The position numbers and the translations under genes are program-made. Positions 51,843-59,260 of a stretch of DNA of 64,000 nt are shown in pieces; the stretch's first letter is position 1, and every line of letters starts with the position of its first letter. The notes under the pieces were generated by a model. The model did not search any database, was not told the origin of the DNA, and saw only the letters and a list, made by a program, of their open reading frames with translations. The stretch spans positions 992,001 to 1,056,000 of the forward strand of contig JAIXWF010000013.1 in the NCBI GenBank assembly GCA_027482185.1. Direction: 5' to 3'. Source of the DNA: Opitutaceae bacterium. GTDB lineage: Bacteria > Verrucomicrobiota > Verrucomicrobiia > Opitutales > Opitutaceae.

Positions 51843-53185
51843 TCATCACCCGGAAATCCCTCCCGCGCCGGACCTTCCTGCGCGGCGTCGGCGCCTCGCT
51901 GGCGCTGCCTTTGCTCGATGCCATGATCCCGGCGGCGACGGCCGCGACGAAGACGCCGGCGAAGCCCGTCAAGCGCCTCGGCTTCGTGTTCATGCCCATG
52001 GGCTGCGACCTCACGCGGTGGACGCCGCCGGGCGCGGACGGCAAACTCGGGGCACTGTCGCCGATTTTGAGCAGCCTCGAGCCGGTGAAGCAGCACGTCA
52101 CCGCCATCACCAACCTCGACCTGCAGAACGCCTATCCCGGCACGCACGCGACTTCGAACGCCGCGTTCCTCAGCGCCGCGCGAGCGAAGATCACCGAGAG
52201 TTCCGACTACTACCTCGGCACGACGGTCGACCAGATTGCCGCGCAGCAACTCGGCAAGGAAACGCAGCTGCCTTCGCTCGAGCTGGCGATGGACATGATG
52301 CAGACGGTGGGGCAATGCGACAACGGCTACGCCTGCGTCTACCAGAACAACCTCTCCTGGGCCTCGCCGACCACGCCGCTACCGGCGGAGGCGCACCCGC
52401 GCATCGTGTTCGAGATGCTGTTCGGCGAAGGCGGCAGCGCGGCCGAACGCCGGGCGAACCTGCGCCGGCGCGCCAGTTTGCTCGATTGGGTGCGCGACGA
52501 CATCGCCGATTTGAAACGCAAACTCGGGCCCGCGGACCAAGCGCGGGTCGCGCAGTACCTCGACACCGTGCGCGAGGTGGAGCGCCGGATCCAGAAGGCC
52601 GAAGCGGACACCGTCGGCCATCCCTTGCCCGACCTTGACCGGCCGCGCGGCGTCCCGGCGGCCTACGCCGATCACGCGCGCCTGATGTTCGACCTGCAGG
52701 TGCTGGCGATGCAGGGCGACATCACGCGGGTGTCGACTTTCCAATTAGCCCGCGAGACCAGCAACCGCACGTATCCGGAAATCGGAGTCTCCGATCCGCA
52801 CCATCCGCTTTCGCACCACGGCAACGACCCGGACAAGATCGCGCGCATGGCGAAGATCAACGCGTTCCACGTTTCGCTGTTCGCGTACTTCCTCGAGCGG
52901 CTCAAGGCCACGCCGGAGGGCGACGGCACGCTGCTGGACAATTCGCTGCTCCTCTACGGCAGCGGCATGGGCAACCCCAACGTCCACGACCACACCAATC
53001 TCCCGATCCTCGTCGCCGGCGGCGCGGCCGGCGGCATGAAGGGCGGACGCCACCTGCGCTACGACCAGCCGGTGCCGCTCGCGAACCTGCATCTCACGCT
53101 GCTCGACAAGGTCGGCGTGCGGCTCGACCGCTTTGCGGACAGTTCCGGCAAGGTCGACGAACTCTTCCAGCCGCTTACGGTGTGA
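51839..53185 (+). CDS. DUF1552 family exported protein
   Basis: 448 residues. The twin-arginine-like N-terminus (SLPRRTFLRGVGASLALPLL) implies folded export. The body carries the DUF1552 sulfatase-like pattern: RLGFVFMPMGCDLTRWTPPG, LPSLELAMDM, VRDDIADLKRKLGPADQARV, YPEIGVSDPHHPLSHHGND, and LLYGSGMGNPNVHDHTNLPI. It is nearly always paired with DUF1592, as here, with an ATGA overlap. The reaction is not known. Confidence 0.94.
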   Translation: MIITRKSLPRRTFLRGVGASLALPLLDAMIPAATAATKTPAKPVKRLGFVFMPMGCDLTRWTPPGADGKLGALSPILSSLEPVKQHVTAITNLDLQNAYPGTHATSNAAFLSAARAKITESSDYYLGTTVDQIAAQQLGKETQLPSLELAMDMMQTVGQCDNGYACVYQNNLSWASPTTPLPAEAHPRIVFEMLFGEGGSAAERRANLRRRASLLDWVRDDIADLKRKLGPADQARVAQYLDTVREVERRIQKAEADTVGHPLPDLDRPRGVPAAYADHARLMFDLQVLAMQGDITRVSTFQLARETSNRTYPEIGVSDPHHPLSHHGNDPDKIARMAKINAFHVSLFAYFLERLKATPEGDGTLLDNSLLLYGSGMGNPNVHDHTNLPILVAGGAAGGMKGGRHLRYDQPVPLANLHLTLLDKVGVRLDRFADSSGKVDELFQPLTV

Positions 53186-54690
53186 AATTCCGTCGTTTGA
53201 ATTGCCGGGGAAGCATCCTTCGTCCGCTCGCGGCCGTGCTGCTGCTGCACGCGGCCGGCAGCTGCGCCCGGGCGGCTGCGGCCGCAGCCGCGGTCGATGC
53301 CGCGGAACGGAGGGATTCCGCCGCGCTCGCCGCGGCGCTGGCGGCGAACGCCGATCCGAATGCGCGCCAGCCGGACGGCATGACGGCGCTGCATTGGGCG
53401 GCGTTTCACGACGATCTGCCGGCGGCGGAGCGGTTGCTTGCGTCCGGAGCCAAGGCCGAGACGGCGAACCGCTACGGCGTCACGCCGCTCATGCTCGCCG
53501 CGCTGAACGGCAACGCGACCTTGGCGGAACGGTTGCTCGCGGCGGGGGCGGATCCGCGGGCGCGGCGGCCGGGCGGCGAGACGGTGCTGATGACCGCGGC
53601 GCGCACGGGCCGGCCGGAAGTGCTGCAGGTGTTGCTGGCCAAAGGAGCCGAAGCCGACGCGCGCGACGACAACGGGCAAACGGCGTTGATGTGGGCGGCG
53701 GCCGAGGGCCACGCGCGGGCCGTCGAAGTGCTGCTCGCGACCGGAGCCGATTTTCGACGTGCGCTCGACACGGGCTTCACGCCGCTGTTCTTCGCCGTGC
53801 GCGAAGGCCGGTCCGAGGTTGTGCGCGTGCTGCTCAAGGCCGGCGCCGACGTGAACGGCACGATGGAACCGAAGCGCACCGGCGCGCGCCTGCCGAAGAA
53901 GGGCACTGCGCCGCTGCACTTGGCGGTGGAGAACGGGCACTTCGAACTCGCGGCCGAATTGCTGGCCGCGGGCGCAAATCCCAACGACCAACGCTCCGGC
54001 TACACCGCGCTGCACATGCTCTCGTGGGTGCGGAAACCGGAGCGCGGCGACGACGGCACGCCCGCGCCCGTCGGTTCGGGCAAGCTGACGAGCCTCGAGC
54101 TCGTGCGCCGGTTGGTCGCGGCCGGCGCCGATGTGAACCTGCGGCTTGAGCGCGGCCCTTCTGGTGGCGGCCGACTCGGGCGCAAGGGCGCGACGCCGTT
54201 CCTCATGGCGGCCGACACTGCGGATCTGCCGTTGATGCAATTGCTGCTCGAGCTGAAGGCGGACCCCTTGCTGCCGAATGCCGACGGGGCGACGCCCCTG
54301 ATGGCCGCGGTCGGGCTCGGAACGCGGGCGCCGACCGAGGAAGCCGGCACGGAGGACGAGGCGTTGGCGGCGGCGGAATTCATTTATGGGCTGGGCGGCA
54401 AGCTCGACACGGTGGATGCCAACGGCGAGACCGCGATGCACGGCGCGGCCTATGCGAGTTTCCCGAAACTGGTGCGTTGGCTCGCGGCAAAAGGTGCGGA
54501 CATCGAGGTCTGGAATCGGAAAAACAAACGCGGTTGGACGCCGCTGCTGATCGCGCAGGGATTCCGTTTCGGCAATTTCAAGCCTTCCGCGGACACGATC
54601 GCGGCTTTGTCCGAGGTGATGCGCGCCAAGGGCATCGAGCCGCCCCCGCCGCCGCCGCGCGACGATACGGGGAAGTACGAGGCGCCGTGA
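53182..54690 (+). CDS. Exported ankyrin-repeat protein
   Basis: 502 residues from GTG 53182, which overlaps the DUF1552 stop (GTGA). A signal peptide (LRPLAAVLLLHAAGSCARAA) is followed by eight or more ankyrin repeats (GMTALHWAAFHD, GVTPLMLAALNG, GETVLMTAARTG, GQTALMWAAAEG, GFTPLFFAVREG, GTAPLHLAVENG, GYTALHML, GATPLMAAV). The C-terminus is Pro-rich. Translational coupling puts it in one complex or pathway with the two cytochrome-type proteins. The divergent ThuA-ankyrin gene carries the same repeat type. Confidence 0.92.
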   Translation: MKFRRLNCRGSILRPLAAVLLLHAAGSCARAAAAAAAVDAAERRDSAALAAALAANADPNARQPDGMTALHWAAFHDDLPAAERLLASGAKAETANRYGVTPLMLAALNGNATLAERLLAAGADPRARRPGGETVLMTAARTGRPEVLQVLLAKGAEADARDDNGQTALMWAAAEGHARAVEVLLATGADFRRALDTGFTPLFFAVREGRSEVVRVLLKAGADVNGTMEPKRTGARLPKKGTAPLHLAVENGHFELAAELLAAGANPNDQRSGYTALHMLSWVRKPERGDDGTPAPVGSGKLTSLELVRRLVAAGADVNLRLERGPSGGGRLGRKGATPFLMAADTADLPLMQLLLELKADPLLPNADGATPLMAAVGLGTRAPTEEAGTEDEALAAAEFIYGLGGKLDTVDANGETAMHGAAYASFPKLVRWLAAKGADIEVWNRKNKRGWTPLLIAQGFRFGNFKPSADTIAALSEVMRAKGIEPPPPPPRDDTGKYEAP

Positions 54691-54701
54691 AGGATGGGCG
54701 C

Positions 54702-54839
54702 CGTCGGCGATCAGCTGTCGGCTGTCAGCTATCAGCAGTCAGCGATCTGCGATCGGCAGGAGGGCGCAGACGGGGTCTGATCTGGGGCTGGCAGCAGCCA
54801 AGCCGAAAGCTGATAGCTGACCGCTGAAAGCTGACCGCG
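54702..54839. repeat. Paired inverted 7-bp repeat tracts
   Basis: The left arm 54702-54757 includes GATCAGC, TGTCGGC, TGTCAGC, TATCAGC, AGTCAGC, GATCTGC and GATCGGC. The right arm 54801-54839 includes AGCCGAA, AGCTGAT, AGCTGAC, CGCTGAA and AGCTGAC. The arms are inverted copies of one motif and the spacer is about 43 bp. The element fills the gap between two convergent genes to within 3 bp of the right-hand stop. Confidence 0.8.
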
Positions 54840-54841
54840 TC

Positions 54842-55846
54842 CTATTCCGCCTTCGCCGGCGGCAGCGGTTTCGTGAGCAGCGGCGAACTGAGTCCGGGCA
54901 GGCGTTCGGAGAACTCGGCGTCGGGTTGGGCCTGGCGGAGGGCGCGCTGCACCATGCCCATGCGGGCGTCGAGATTGTCGATCATCGAGACGAACACCGC
55001 TTCGGGCGTCGCGGCGTAGACGGCGGCGCCCCATTCCGGTTCGCCCTGGTGGGAGAGGACGATGTGTTCCAGGCGTTCGAGGCGGTCGGGGTCGAGCTTG
55101 GCGCGGATGCCGGCCTTGCGCGCGAGTTGGTAGCCGAGGACGACGTGGCCCTGGAGGATGCCGCGGCGGCTGCGTTTCGTCGCGAGGGTGCCCTCGTACT
55201 CGATCGCCTTGCCCGTATCGTGCAACAGGATACCGGCGAGCGCGAGGTCGGCGTCGACCTCGGGATAGAGCGGCAGCAGGGCGCGGCAGGCGCGGGCCAT
55301 GTGCACGGTGTGCTCGAGCAGGCCGTGGCGGTAGGCGTGGTGCATCGCGACGGCGGCGGGCGCCCAGCGGAAGGTGTCGCCGATCTCCTCGAAGACGCCG
55401 CGCACGGTGAGGCGGATTTCGTCGTGGCGCAGGCTGTCGATGAAACCCTGGAACTCGGTCCAGAGCGCTTCGGCGTTTTCCGGTGCCGTCTCGATCAGGT
55501 TCTCGAGCAGGCCCGGGGCGCCGAGCTCCTCGTCCGACAGGGCGACGACTTTGCCCAGGCGCGGCGAGAAGCGGCCCTGGTAGAAGTCGACCTTGCCCTC
55601 CAGGCGCACGACGGCGCCTTCGCCGGCGGTCTTGAGCACCTCGAAGGCGGGGCTGTCGCCGAAGACGGTGCACGAGAACGAACCGGAGCGGTCGCCGAGC
55701 TCCGCGCTGTAAAACGGGTTGCCGTTGCTGGCGGTCTTGGCGGCGAGCTTGCGGACGACGAGGACGCTGAGGAAAGGCCGGCCGTTGTCGGCGGTGTCGT
55801 AGGCCTTGAGGTCGCGGACGGTGAGCGGGGCGAGTTCTTCGGGCAT
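54842..55846 (-). CDS. YhaM-type 3'-5' exoribonuclease (OB fold plus HD domain)
   Basis: 334 residues from ATG 55846. Residues 1-100 form an OB-fold nucleic-acid-binding domain (PFLSVLVVRKLAAKTASNGN, FSCTVFGD, VVRLEGKVDFYQG). The HD phosphohydrolase domain has the metal motif HHAYRHGLLEHTVHMARA and ILLHDTGK. The OB-HD layout and length match YhaM/CBF1, which degrade short RNA or single-stranded DNA. It is followed on the same strand by a hydrolase gene with an 8-bp gap. Confidence 0.88.
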   Translation of the reverse strand: MPEELAPLTVRDLKAYDTADNGRPFLSVLVVRKLAAKTASNGNPFYSAELGDRSGSFSCTVFGDSPAFEVLKTAGEGAVVRLEGKVDFYQGRFSPRLGKVVALSDEELGAPGLLENLIETAPENAEALWTEFQGFIDSLRHDEIRLTVRGVFEEIGDTFRWAPAAVAMHHAYRHGLLEHTVHMARACRALLPLYPEVDADLALAGILLHDTGKAIEYEGTLATKRSRRGILQGHVVLGYQLARKAGIRAKLDPDRLERLEHIVLSHQGEPEWGAAVYAATPEAVFVSMIDNLDARMGMVQRALRQAQPDAEFSERLPGLSSPLLTKPLPPAKAE

Positions 55847-55854
55847 GGCGGCGT

Positions 55855-56430
55855 TCAGGAAACGGAATGCGTTTTCACGAGCTGGGTGTAGCCGCGGAAA
55901 AACGGGTGCGCGACGTCGCCGAGCAGCGCGTAGCACACGGTCTCGACCGGCAGCACGTGGGCCCCGTGGCGCGCGAGGGCGGCGAGGCAGTCGCGCGCGT
56001 CGTCGGGTCGGCGGGCGCCGACGGCGTCACTGAGCACCGTGACCTGAAGGCCCTCGGCGAGGGCGGCGACGGCGGTTTGGTATACGCAGACCGGCGTTTC
56101 GAGACCGCAGAGCAGCAGGTGGCCGAGCTGGCGTTCCTCGAGGAGGCCGGCGCGAATCGCGGGATCGGCGAGGGCGGAGAACGTTTGCTTGGGCCAGACG
56201 GGGGCGCCGGGAGCGAGGGCGAGCAATTCGGGCACGGTGCCGCCGAGTTTCTGCGGGACCTGTTCGGAAAACGCGACCGGCAGACCGAGGCCGACGGCGG
56301 CGGCGACGGCGAGGGCGCAGCGGGCCTGCAGGCGCGCAGGTTCGTGCATGGCGCGGAGGAAGACGGGCTGGACGTCGACGACGAGCAGCAGGGTATCCTG
56401 CGGGGCGGAAGGCGCGGGGAGTTCGGGCAC
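55855..56430 (-). CDS. Isochorismatase-like cysteine hydrolase
   Basis: 191 residues. The triad Asp (VVDVQPVFL), Lys (WPKQTFSAL) and Cys (GLETPVCVYQTA) is intact, with the cis-peptide before the Cys loop. Such proteins hydrolyse amides such as nicotinamide, N-carbamoyl compounds or isochorismate-like ethers. The LETPVCVYQT variant is the YcaC/ribonuclease-like branch, without a known substrate. It is in a three-gene same-strand run with YhaM and the phosphatase, with 10 bp or less between genes. Confidence 0.9.
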   Translation of the reverse strand: MPELPAPSAPQDTLLLVVDVQPVFLRAMHEPARLQARCALAVAAAVGLGLPVAFSEQVPQKLGGTVPELLALAPGAPVWPKQTFSALADPAIRAGLLEERQLGHLLLCGLETPVCVYQTAVAALAEGLQVTVLSDAVGARRPDDARDCLAALARHGAHVLPVETVCYALLGDVAHPFFRGYTQLVKTHSVS

Positions 56431-56440
56431 GGCGGGCGAA

Positions 56441-57100
56441 TCAGGACCAGTAGCGTTGGCGGGCGCGAACCTGGAAAAACCGTTTTTCCGTCACTTCGTA
56501 GGCGGTGAGGTGGCCGCCCATCACGCAGGCGGTGTCGATGCCGAGGGACCACTTGCGTTTGTAGACCTCGGGGCGCGGCGTATGGCCGTAGATCACGAAG
56601 GGCGGACCGCTCCAAAGATCGGCCCAGGCGGGAGCGTCGGGGGCGTCGGCGCGTTTGGCCGGCGAGCCTTCGTGGTCGACGACCTGGATGCGCGTGACGA
56701 TGTCGGCGGGTTGTTTGGCCCAGGGTTCGTTGGGCAAAAAGCCGCCGTGGACGAAGACGGTGTTGAGTTCCGGTTCCTCGAAGCGCAGCGGCATGGCCTC
56801 GAGGTATTCCCAATCGGAGGGGCGGAGTTGCTCGAAGGTGTCGAGGTCGCCGGGCTTGAGGATTTTTTTCTCCTCGGTGAGCCGGTACTTCAGCAGCCGG
56901 AGTTCGTGGTTGCCGAGCAGCGAGACGGTGGCGTGTTTCCGGGCGAGATCGATGACGCGGCAGCTGTCGGGGCCGCGGTTCACGAGGTCGCCGAGGAGCA
57001 CGACGCGGTCCTCCGGCCGCAGTTCCAGGCGCTGGAGCAGTTCGGCGAATTCGGCATGGCAGCCGTGGATATCGCCGACGGCGAAGAGTCTCCCGTTCAT
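56441..57100 (-). CDS. Serine/threonine protein phosphatase-like metallophosphoesterase
   Basis: 219 residues from ATG 57100. Calcineurin-type motifs are complete: GDIHGCHAEF, LGDLVNRGPDS, GNHELRLLK, VHGGF and YGHTPRP. This places it with PrpA/ApaH-like bacterial phosphatases that act on phosphoproteins or diadenosine polyphosphates. A TTG nine bases upstream is a less likely start. It is divergent from the 57153 gene. Confidence 0.92.
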   Translation of the reverse strand: MNGRLFAVGDIHGCHAEFAELLQRLELRPEDRVVLLGDLVNRGPDSCRVIDLARKHATVSLLGNHELRLLKYRLTEEKKILKPGDLDTFEQLRPSDWEYLEAMPLRFEEPELNTVFVHGGFLPNEPWAKQPADIVTRIQVVDHEGSPAKRADAPDAPAWADLWSGPPFVIYGHTPRPEVYKRKWSLGIDTACVMGGHLTAYEVTEKRFFQVRARQRYWS

Positions 57101-57152
57101 GCAGCGCAAAAGTGCTAGCGTCCGCCCGAGGCGGGAGTAAACAAGAAAGCCT

Positions 57153-57809
57153 ATGGATTTGCACCTGCAGCCGCTGGCGACGTCGTGCTTTGTCTCCGGG
57201 GAGCCCTTCGTCGAGGGCGCGCGGGTGGCGAGCTACCTCGTGCGCGCGGGGGCCGCGATGGAGATCGTGCGCTACGACGTGCTGGAAACGCACACGGCGA
57301 ATTTCGTGCCCGAAGGCGTCACGGCCTGCCGTTGGGTGCACGCGTACAAGCCGCGCAAGCACGGCGAGAATCCGGACCGGGCTCTGAAGCTGACTTCGGA
57401 AAACCTCTTCGTGACGCTGGCGGATCCGACCACGGAACCGACGCCGGAGAACACCCGGTTGCTGCAGTTCCTCGCGTTGATGCTGGAACGCAAACGCATC
57501 CTCCGCCCGAAGGGGCTGAGCGCGGACGGTGCGCGCAACCGCTACGAACACGCCAAGTCGAAGCAGATCTTCGAGGTGCCGGCGGGCGAATTGACGCCGC
57601 AGTTCTTCGTGGCCGTGCAGGAGCAACTGTCGATCTTGGTCGGGGCGCCGAAGGCCAAGCCGGAGACGGCGGCCGCGGCGGCGGCCACGGTGGCCACCAC
57701 GGCAACTGCGACCGCAATGCCGCAGAACGAAGCGGCCGAGGCGACGCCGCCGTCCGCGGAGTCGGCCGAACCGGCTGCGAACGCGACCGAGCCGGCGCCG
57801 GCGGCCTGA
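57153..57809 (+). CDS. Conserved-looking protein of unknown function, Ala/Pro-rich tail
   Basis: 218 residues. The N-terminal 170 residues form one compact domain (SCFVSGEPFVEGARVASYLV, MEIVRYDVLETHTANFV, then RLLQFLALMLERKRILRPKGL). It has two cysteines near the start that could pair. The last 55 residues are Ala/Thr/Pro-rich and low in complexity. There is no signal peptide or membrane segment. No family was recognised. It is followed by inverted 7-bp tracts before hisF. Confidence 0.75.
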   Translation: MDLHLQPLATSCFVSGEPFVEGARVASYLVRAGAAMEIVRYDVLETHTANFVPEGVTACRWVHAYKPRKHGENPDRALKLTSENLFVTLADPTTEPTPENTRLLQFLALMLERKRILRPKGLSADGARNRYEHAKSKQIFEVPAGELTPQFFVAVQEQLSILVGAPKAKPETAAAAAATVATTATATAMPQNEAAEATPPSAESAEPAANATEPAPAA

Positions 57810-57820
57810 GTCCAACGCTG

Positions 57821-57942
57821 GGTTGAGAGTTGAAAGCCGAGGGTTGAGAGATCGATCCGCCGCGCCACGGAAAACACCGCCGAAGCCGGCAACCTGACGA
57901 ACCTAACGGTTTTGCCCTCAACTCTCAGCCAAGCTCTCTCAA
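57821..57942. repeat. Paired inverted 7-bp repeat tracts
   Basis: The left arm 57821-57848 has GGTTGAG, AGTTGAA, AGCCGAG and GGTTGAG. The right arm 57915-57942 has CCCTCAA, CTCTCAG, CCAAGCT and CTCTCAA. The arms are inverted copies and the spacer is about 66 bp, with no gene. It lies between convergent genes. Confidence 0.8.
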
Positions 57943-57967
57943 CTGTATGGGCTCGGCTCAGTCCGGC

Positions 57968-58729
57968 TCAACGCCGGACCGGCACGCCGCGGTCGGCGAG
58001 GTAGGATTTGACCTGCGGGATCGTGAAGGTCCCGAAATGGAAGAGGCTGGCGGCGAGGACGGCGCTGGCGCGGCCCGCGTCGAGCGCATCGGCAAAATGG
58101 GAAAGTTCGCCGGCGCCGCCGCTGGCGATGACGGGGACGGAGACGGCGTCGCTGACCGCGCGGGTGAGCGGGCAGTCGTAGCCGGCCTTGGTGCCGTCGG
58201 CGTCCATGCTCGTGAGCAAGATCTCGCCGGCGCCGAGGGCGACGGCGCGTTCGGCCCAGGCGACGGCGTCGAGGTCCGTGCGGTTGCGCCCGCCGTGGGT
58301 GTAGACGCGCCAGGAGCGGCCGTCGGGTTCGCGTTTGGCGTCGATGGCGAGGACGATGCACTGGGCGCCGAAGCGGTCGGAGGCGGCGCGGATCAATTCC
58401 GGGTCCTTGATGGCGGCGGTGTTGAGGGAGACTTTGTCGGCGCCGCTGTGGAGCATCTTCTCGATGTCGGCGACGGTGCGGAGGCCGCCGCCGACGGTGA
58501 GGGGCATGAAGCACTGCTCGGCGGTGGCGGCGACGACGTCGTGCATGATCGAGCGGTTGTCGCTCGAGGCGGTGATATCGAGGAAGACGAGTTCGTCGGC
58601 GCCCTGGGCGTCGTAGGCCTTGGCGCACTGGACGGGATCGCCGGCGTCGCGGAGTTCCTGGAACTTGACGCCTTTGACGACGCGGCCGGCGTTGACGTCG
58701 AGGCAGGGGATTATTCTACGCGAGAGCAT
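57968..58729 (-). CDS. hisF: Imidazole glycerol phosphate synthase cyclase subunit
   Basis: 253 residues, full length TIM barrel. With HisH it makes IGP and AICAR in histidine synthesis. Catalytic Asp11 (IIPCLDV) and Asp130 (VLAIDAKR) are present, as are the phosphate-binding GGGLRT and IASGGAG motifs. No other his gene is in the window, so the pathway genes are scattered. Confidence 0.97.
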   Translation of the reverse strand: MLSRRIIPCLDVNAGRVVKGVKFQELRDAGDPVQCAKAYDAQGADELVFLDITASSDNRSIMHDVVAATAEQCFMPLTVGGGLRTVADIEKMLHSGADKVSLNTAAIKDPELIRAASDRFGAQCIVLAIDAKREPDGRSWRVYTHGGRNRTDLDAVAWAERAVALGAGEILLTSMDADGTKAGYDCPLTRAVSDAVSVPVIASGGAGELSHFADALDAGRASAVLAASLFHFGTFTIPQVKSYLADRGVPVRR

Positions 58730-58753
58730 CGCTCAGCGGCGGCAGCCGTAAAG

Positions 58754-59229
58754 TTTGGAGTTCGGGGTTCGGAGTGCGGAGTTCATGCGGGCGGGCGCTT
58801 GAATTTGGAGCCGGCGTTGGCCGTGCGACGAAGGTAGCCGATGAACCCGCCCAGCAGGCGAGTTGTTTTGTCGGCGAGGGCATAGGCGCGGTCGAATTCG
58901 ATTTGCGAAATGTAGTTTTCGTCGAGGGCCACGTAGAGTTCGTCTTTCACTTCACCGACGGAGCCCTTGGCTTGCGCGAGAAACTGGGCGAATTCGCGGT
59001 TACCTTCGCGCTCGAAGCCCTCGGCGATGTTGGCGGAAGCCGAAAGGGCGGCCCGGCGAATCTGATTTACGAGGGCGAAGTCGGACGAAAACGCCTTCAG
59101 CCGAGTAAGTCCGTAGACCATAGCCCGAAGTTTGCGCGCCGATTGCCAGCAAACGAGGTCCTCGAATCGTTCAATCGTGGCCATGGTCCGGAGTCGCAAA
59201 ACTCCGAACCCCAAACTCCGAACCTCAAA
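58754..59229. mobile_element. IVS-like unit: four-helix-bundle gene between inverted 7-bp arms
   Basis: The left arm 58754-58781 (TTTGGAG, TTCGGGG, TTCGGAG, TGCGGAG) and right arm 59202-59229 (CTCCGAA, CCCCAAA, CTCCGAA, CCTCAAA) are inverted copies, 22 of 28 bases complementary. The gene between them ends 1 bp from the left arm and starts 17 bp from the right arm, so the arms hug the gene. Intervening sequences in Leptospira and Coxiella 23S genes also carry a four-helix-bundle ORF between inverted repeats. Mobility is inferred, not seen. Confidence 0.45.
58783..59184 (-). CDS. Four-helix-bundle protein (S23 / 23S rRNA IVP family)
   Basis: 133 residues, the standard length. Family landmarks are IERFEDLVCWQSARKLRAMV, then QIRRAALSASANIAEGFERE, FAQFLAQAKGSVGEVKDELY, and DRAYALADKTTRLLGGFIGYL. 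The best-known relatives are ORFs of 23S rRNA intervening sequences and Avd of diversity-generating retroelements; a nucleic-acid-binding role is likely. No rRNA, reverse transcriptase or variable-repeat pair was seen in the window. The gene is tightly enclosed by inverted heptamer arms. Confidence 0.93.
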   Translation of the reverse strand: MATIERFEDLVCWQSARKLRAMVYGLTRLKAFSSDFALVNQIRRAALSASANIAEGFEREGNREFAQFLAQAKGSVGEVKDELYVALDENYISQIEFDRAYALADKTTRLLGGFIGYLRRTANAGSKFKRPPA

Positions 59230-59234
59230 CCTCC

Positions 59235-59260
59235 ATTTGGACGCGTTTAAGCGTCCAAAT
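59235..59260 (-). terminator. Hairpin at the end of the 59247 gene
   Basis: ATTTGGACGC (59235-59244) and GCGTCCAAAT (59251-59260) form a perfect 10-bp stem with a 6-nt loop. The right-hand arm overlaps the last codons of the unknown 586-residue gene. No long T-run follows, but stem strength and position suit termination or 3'-end protection. Confidence 0.65.
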
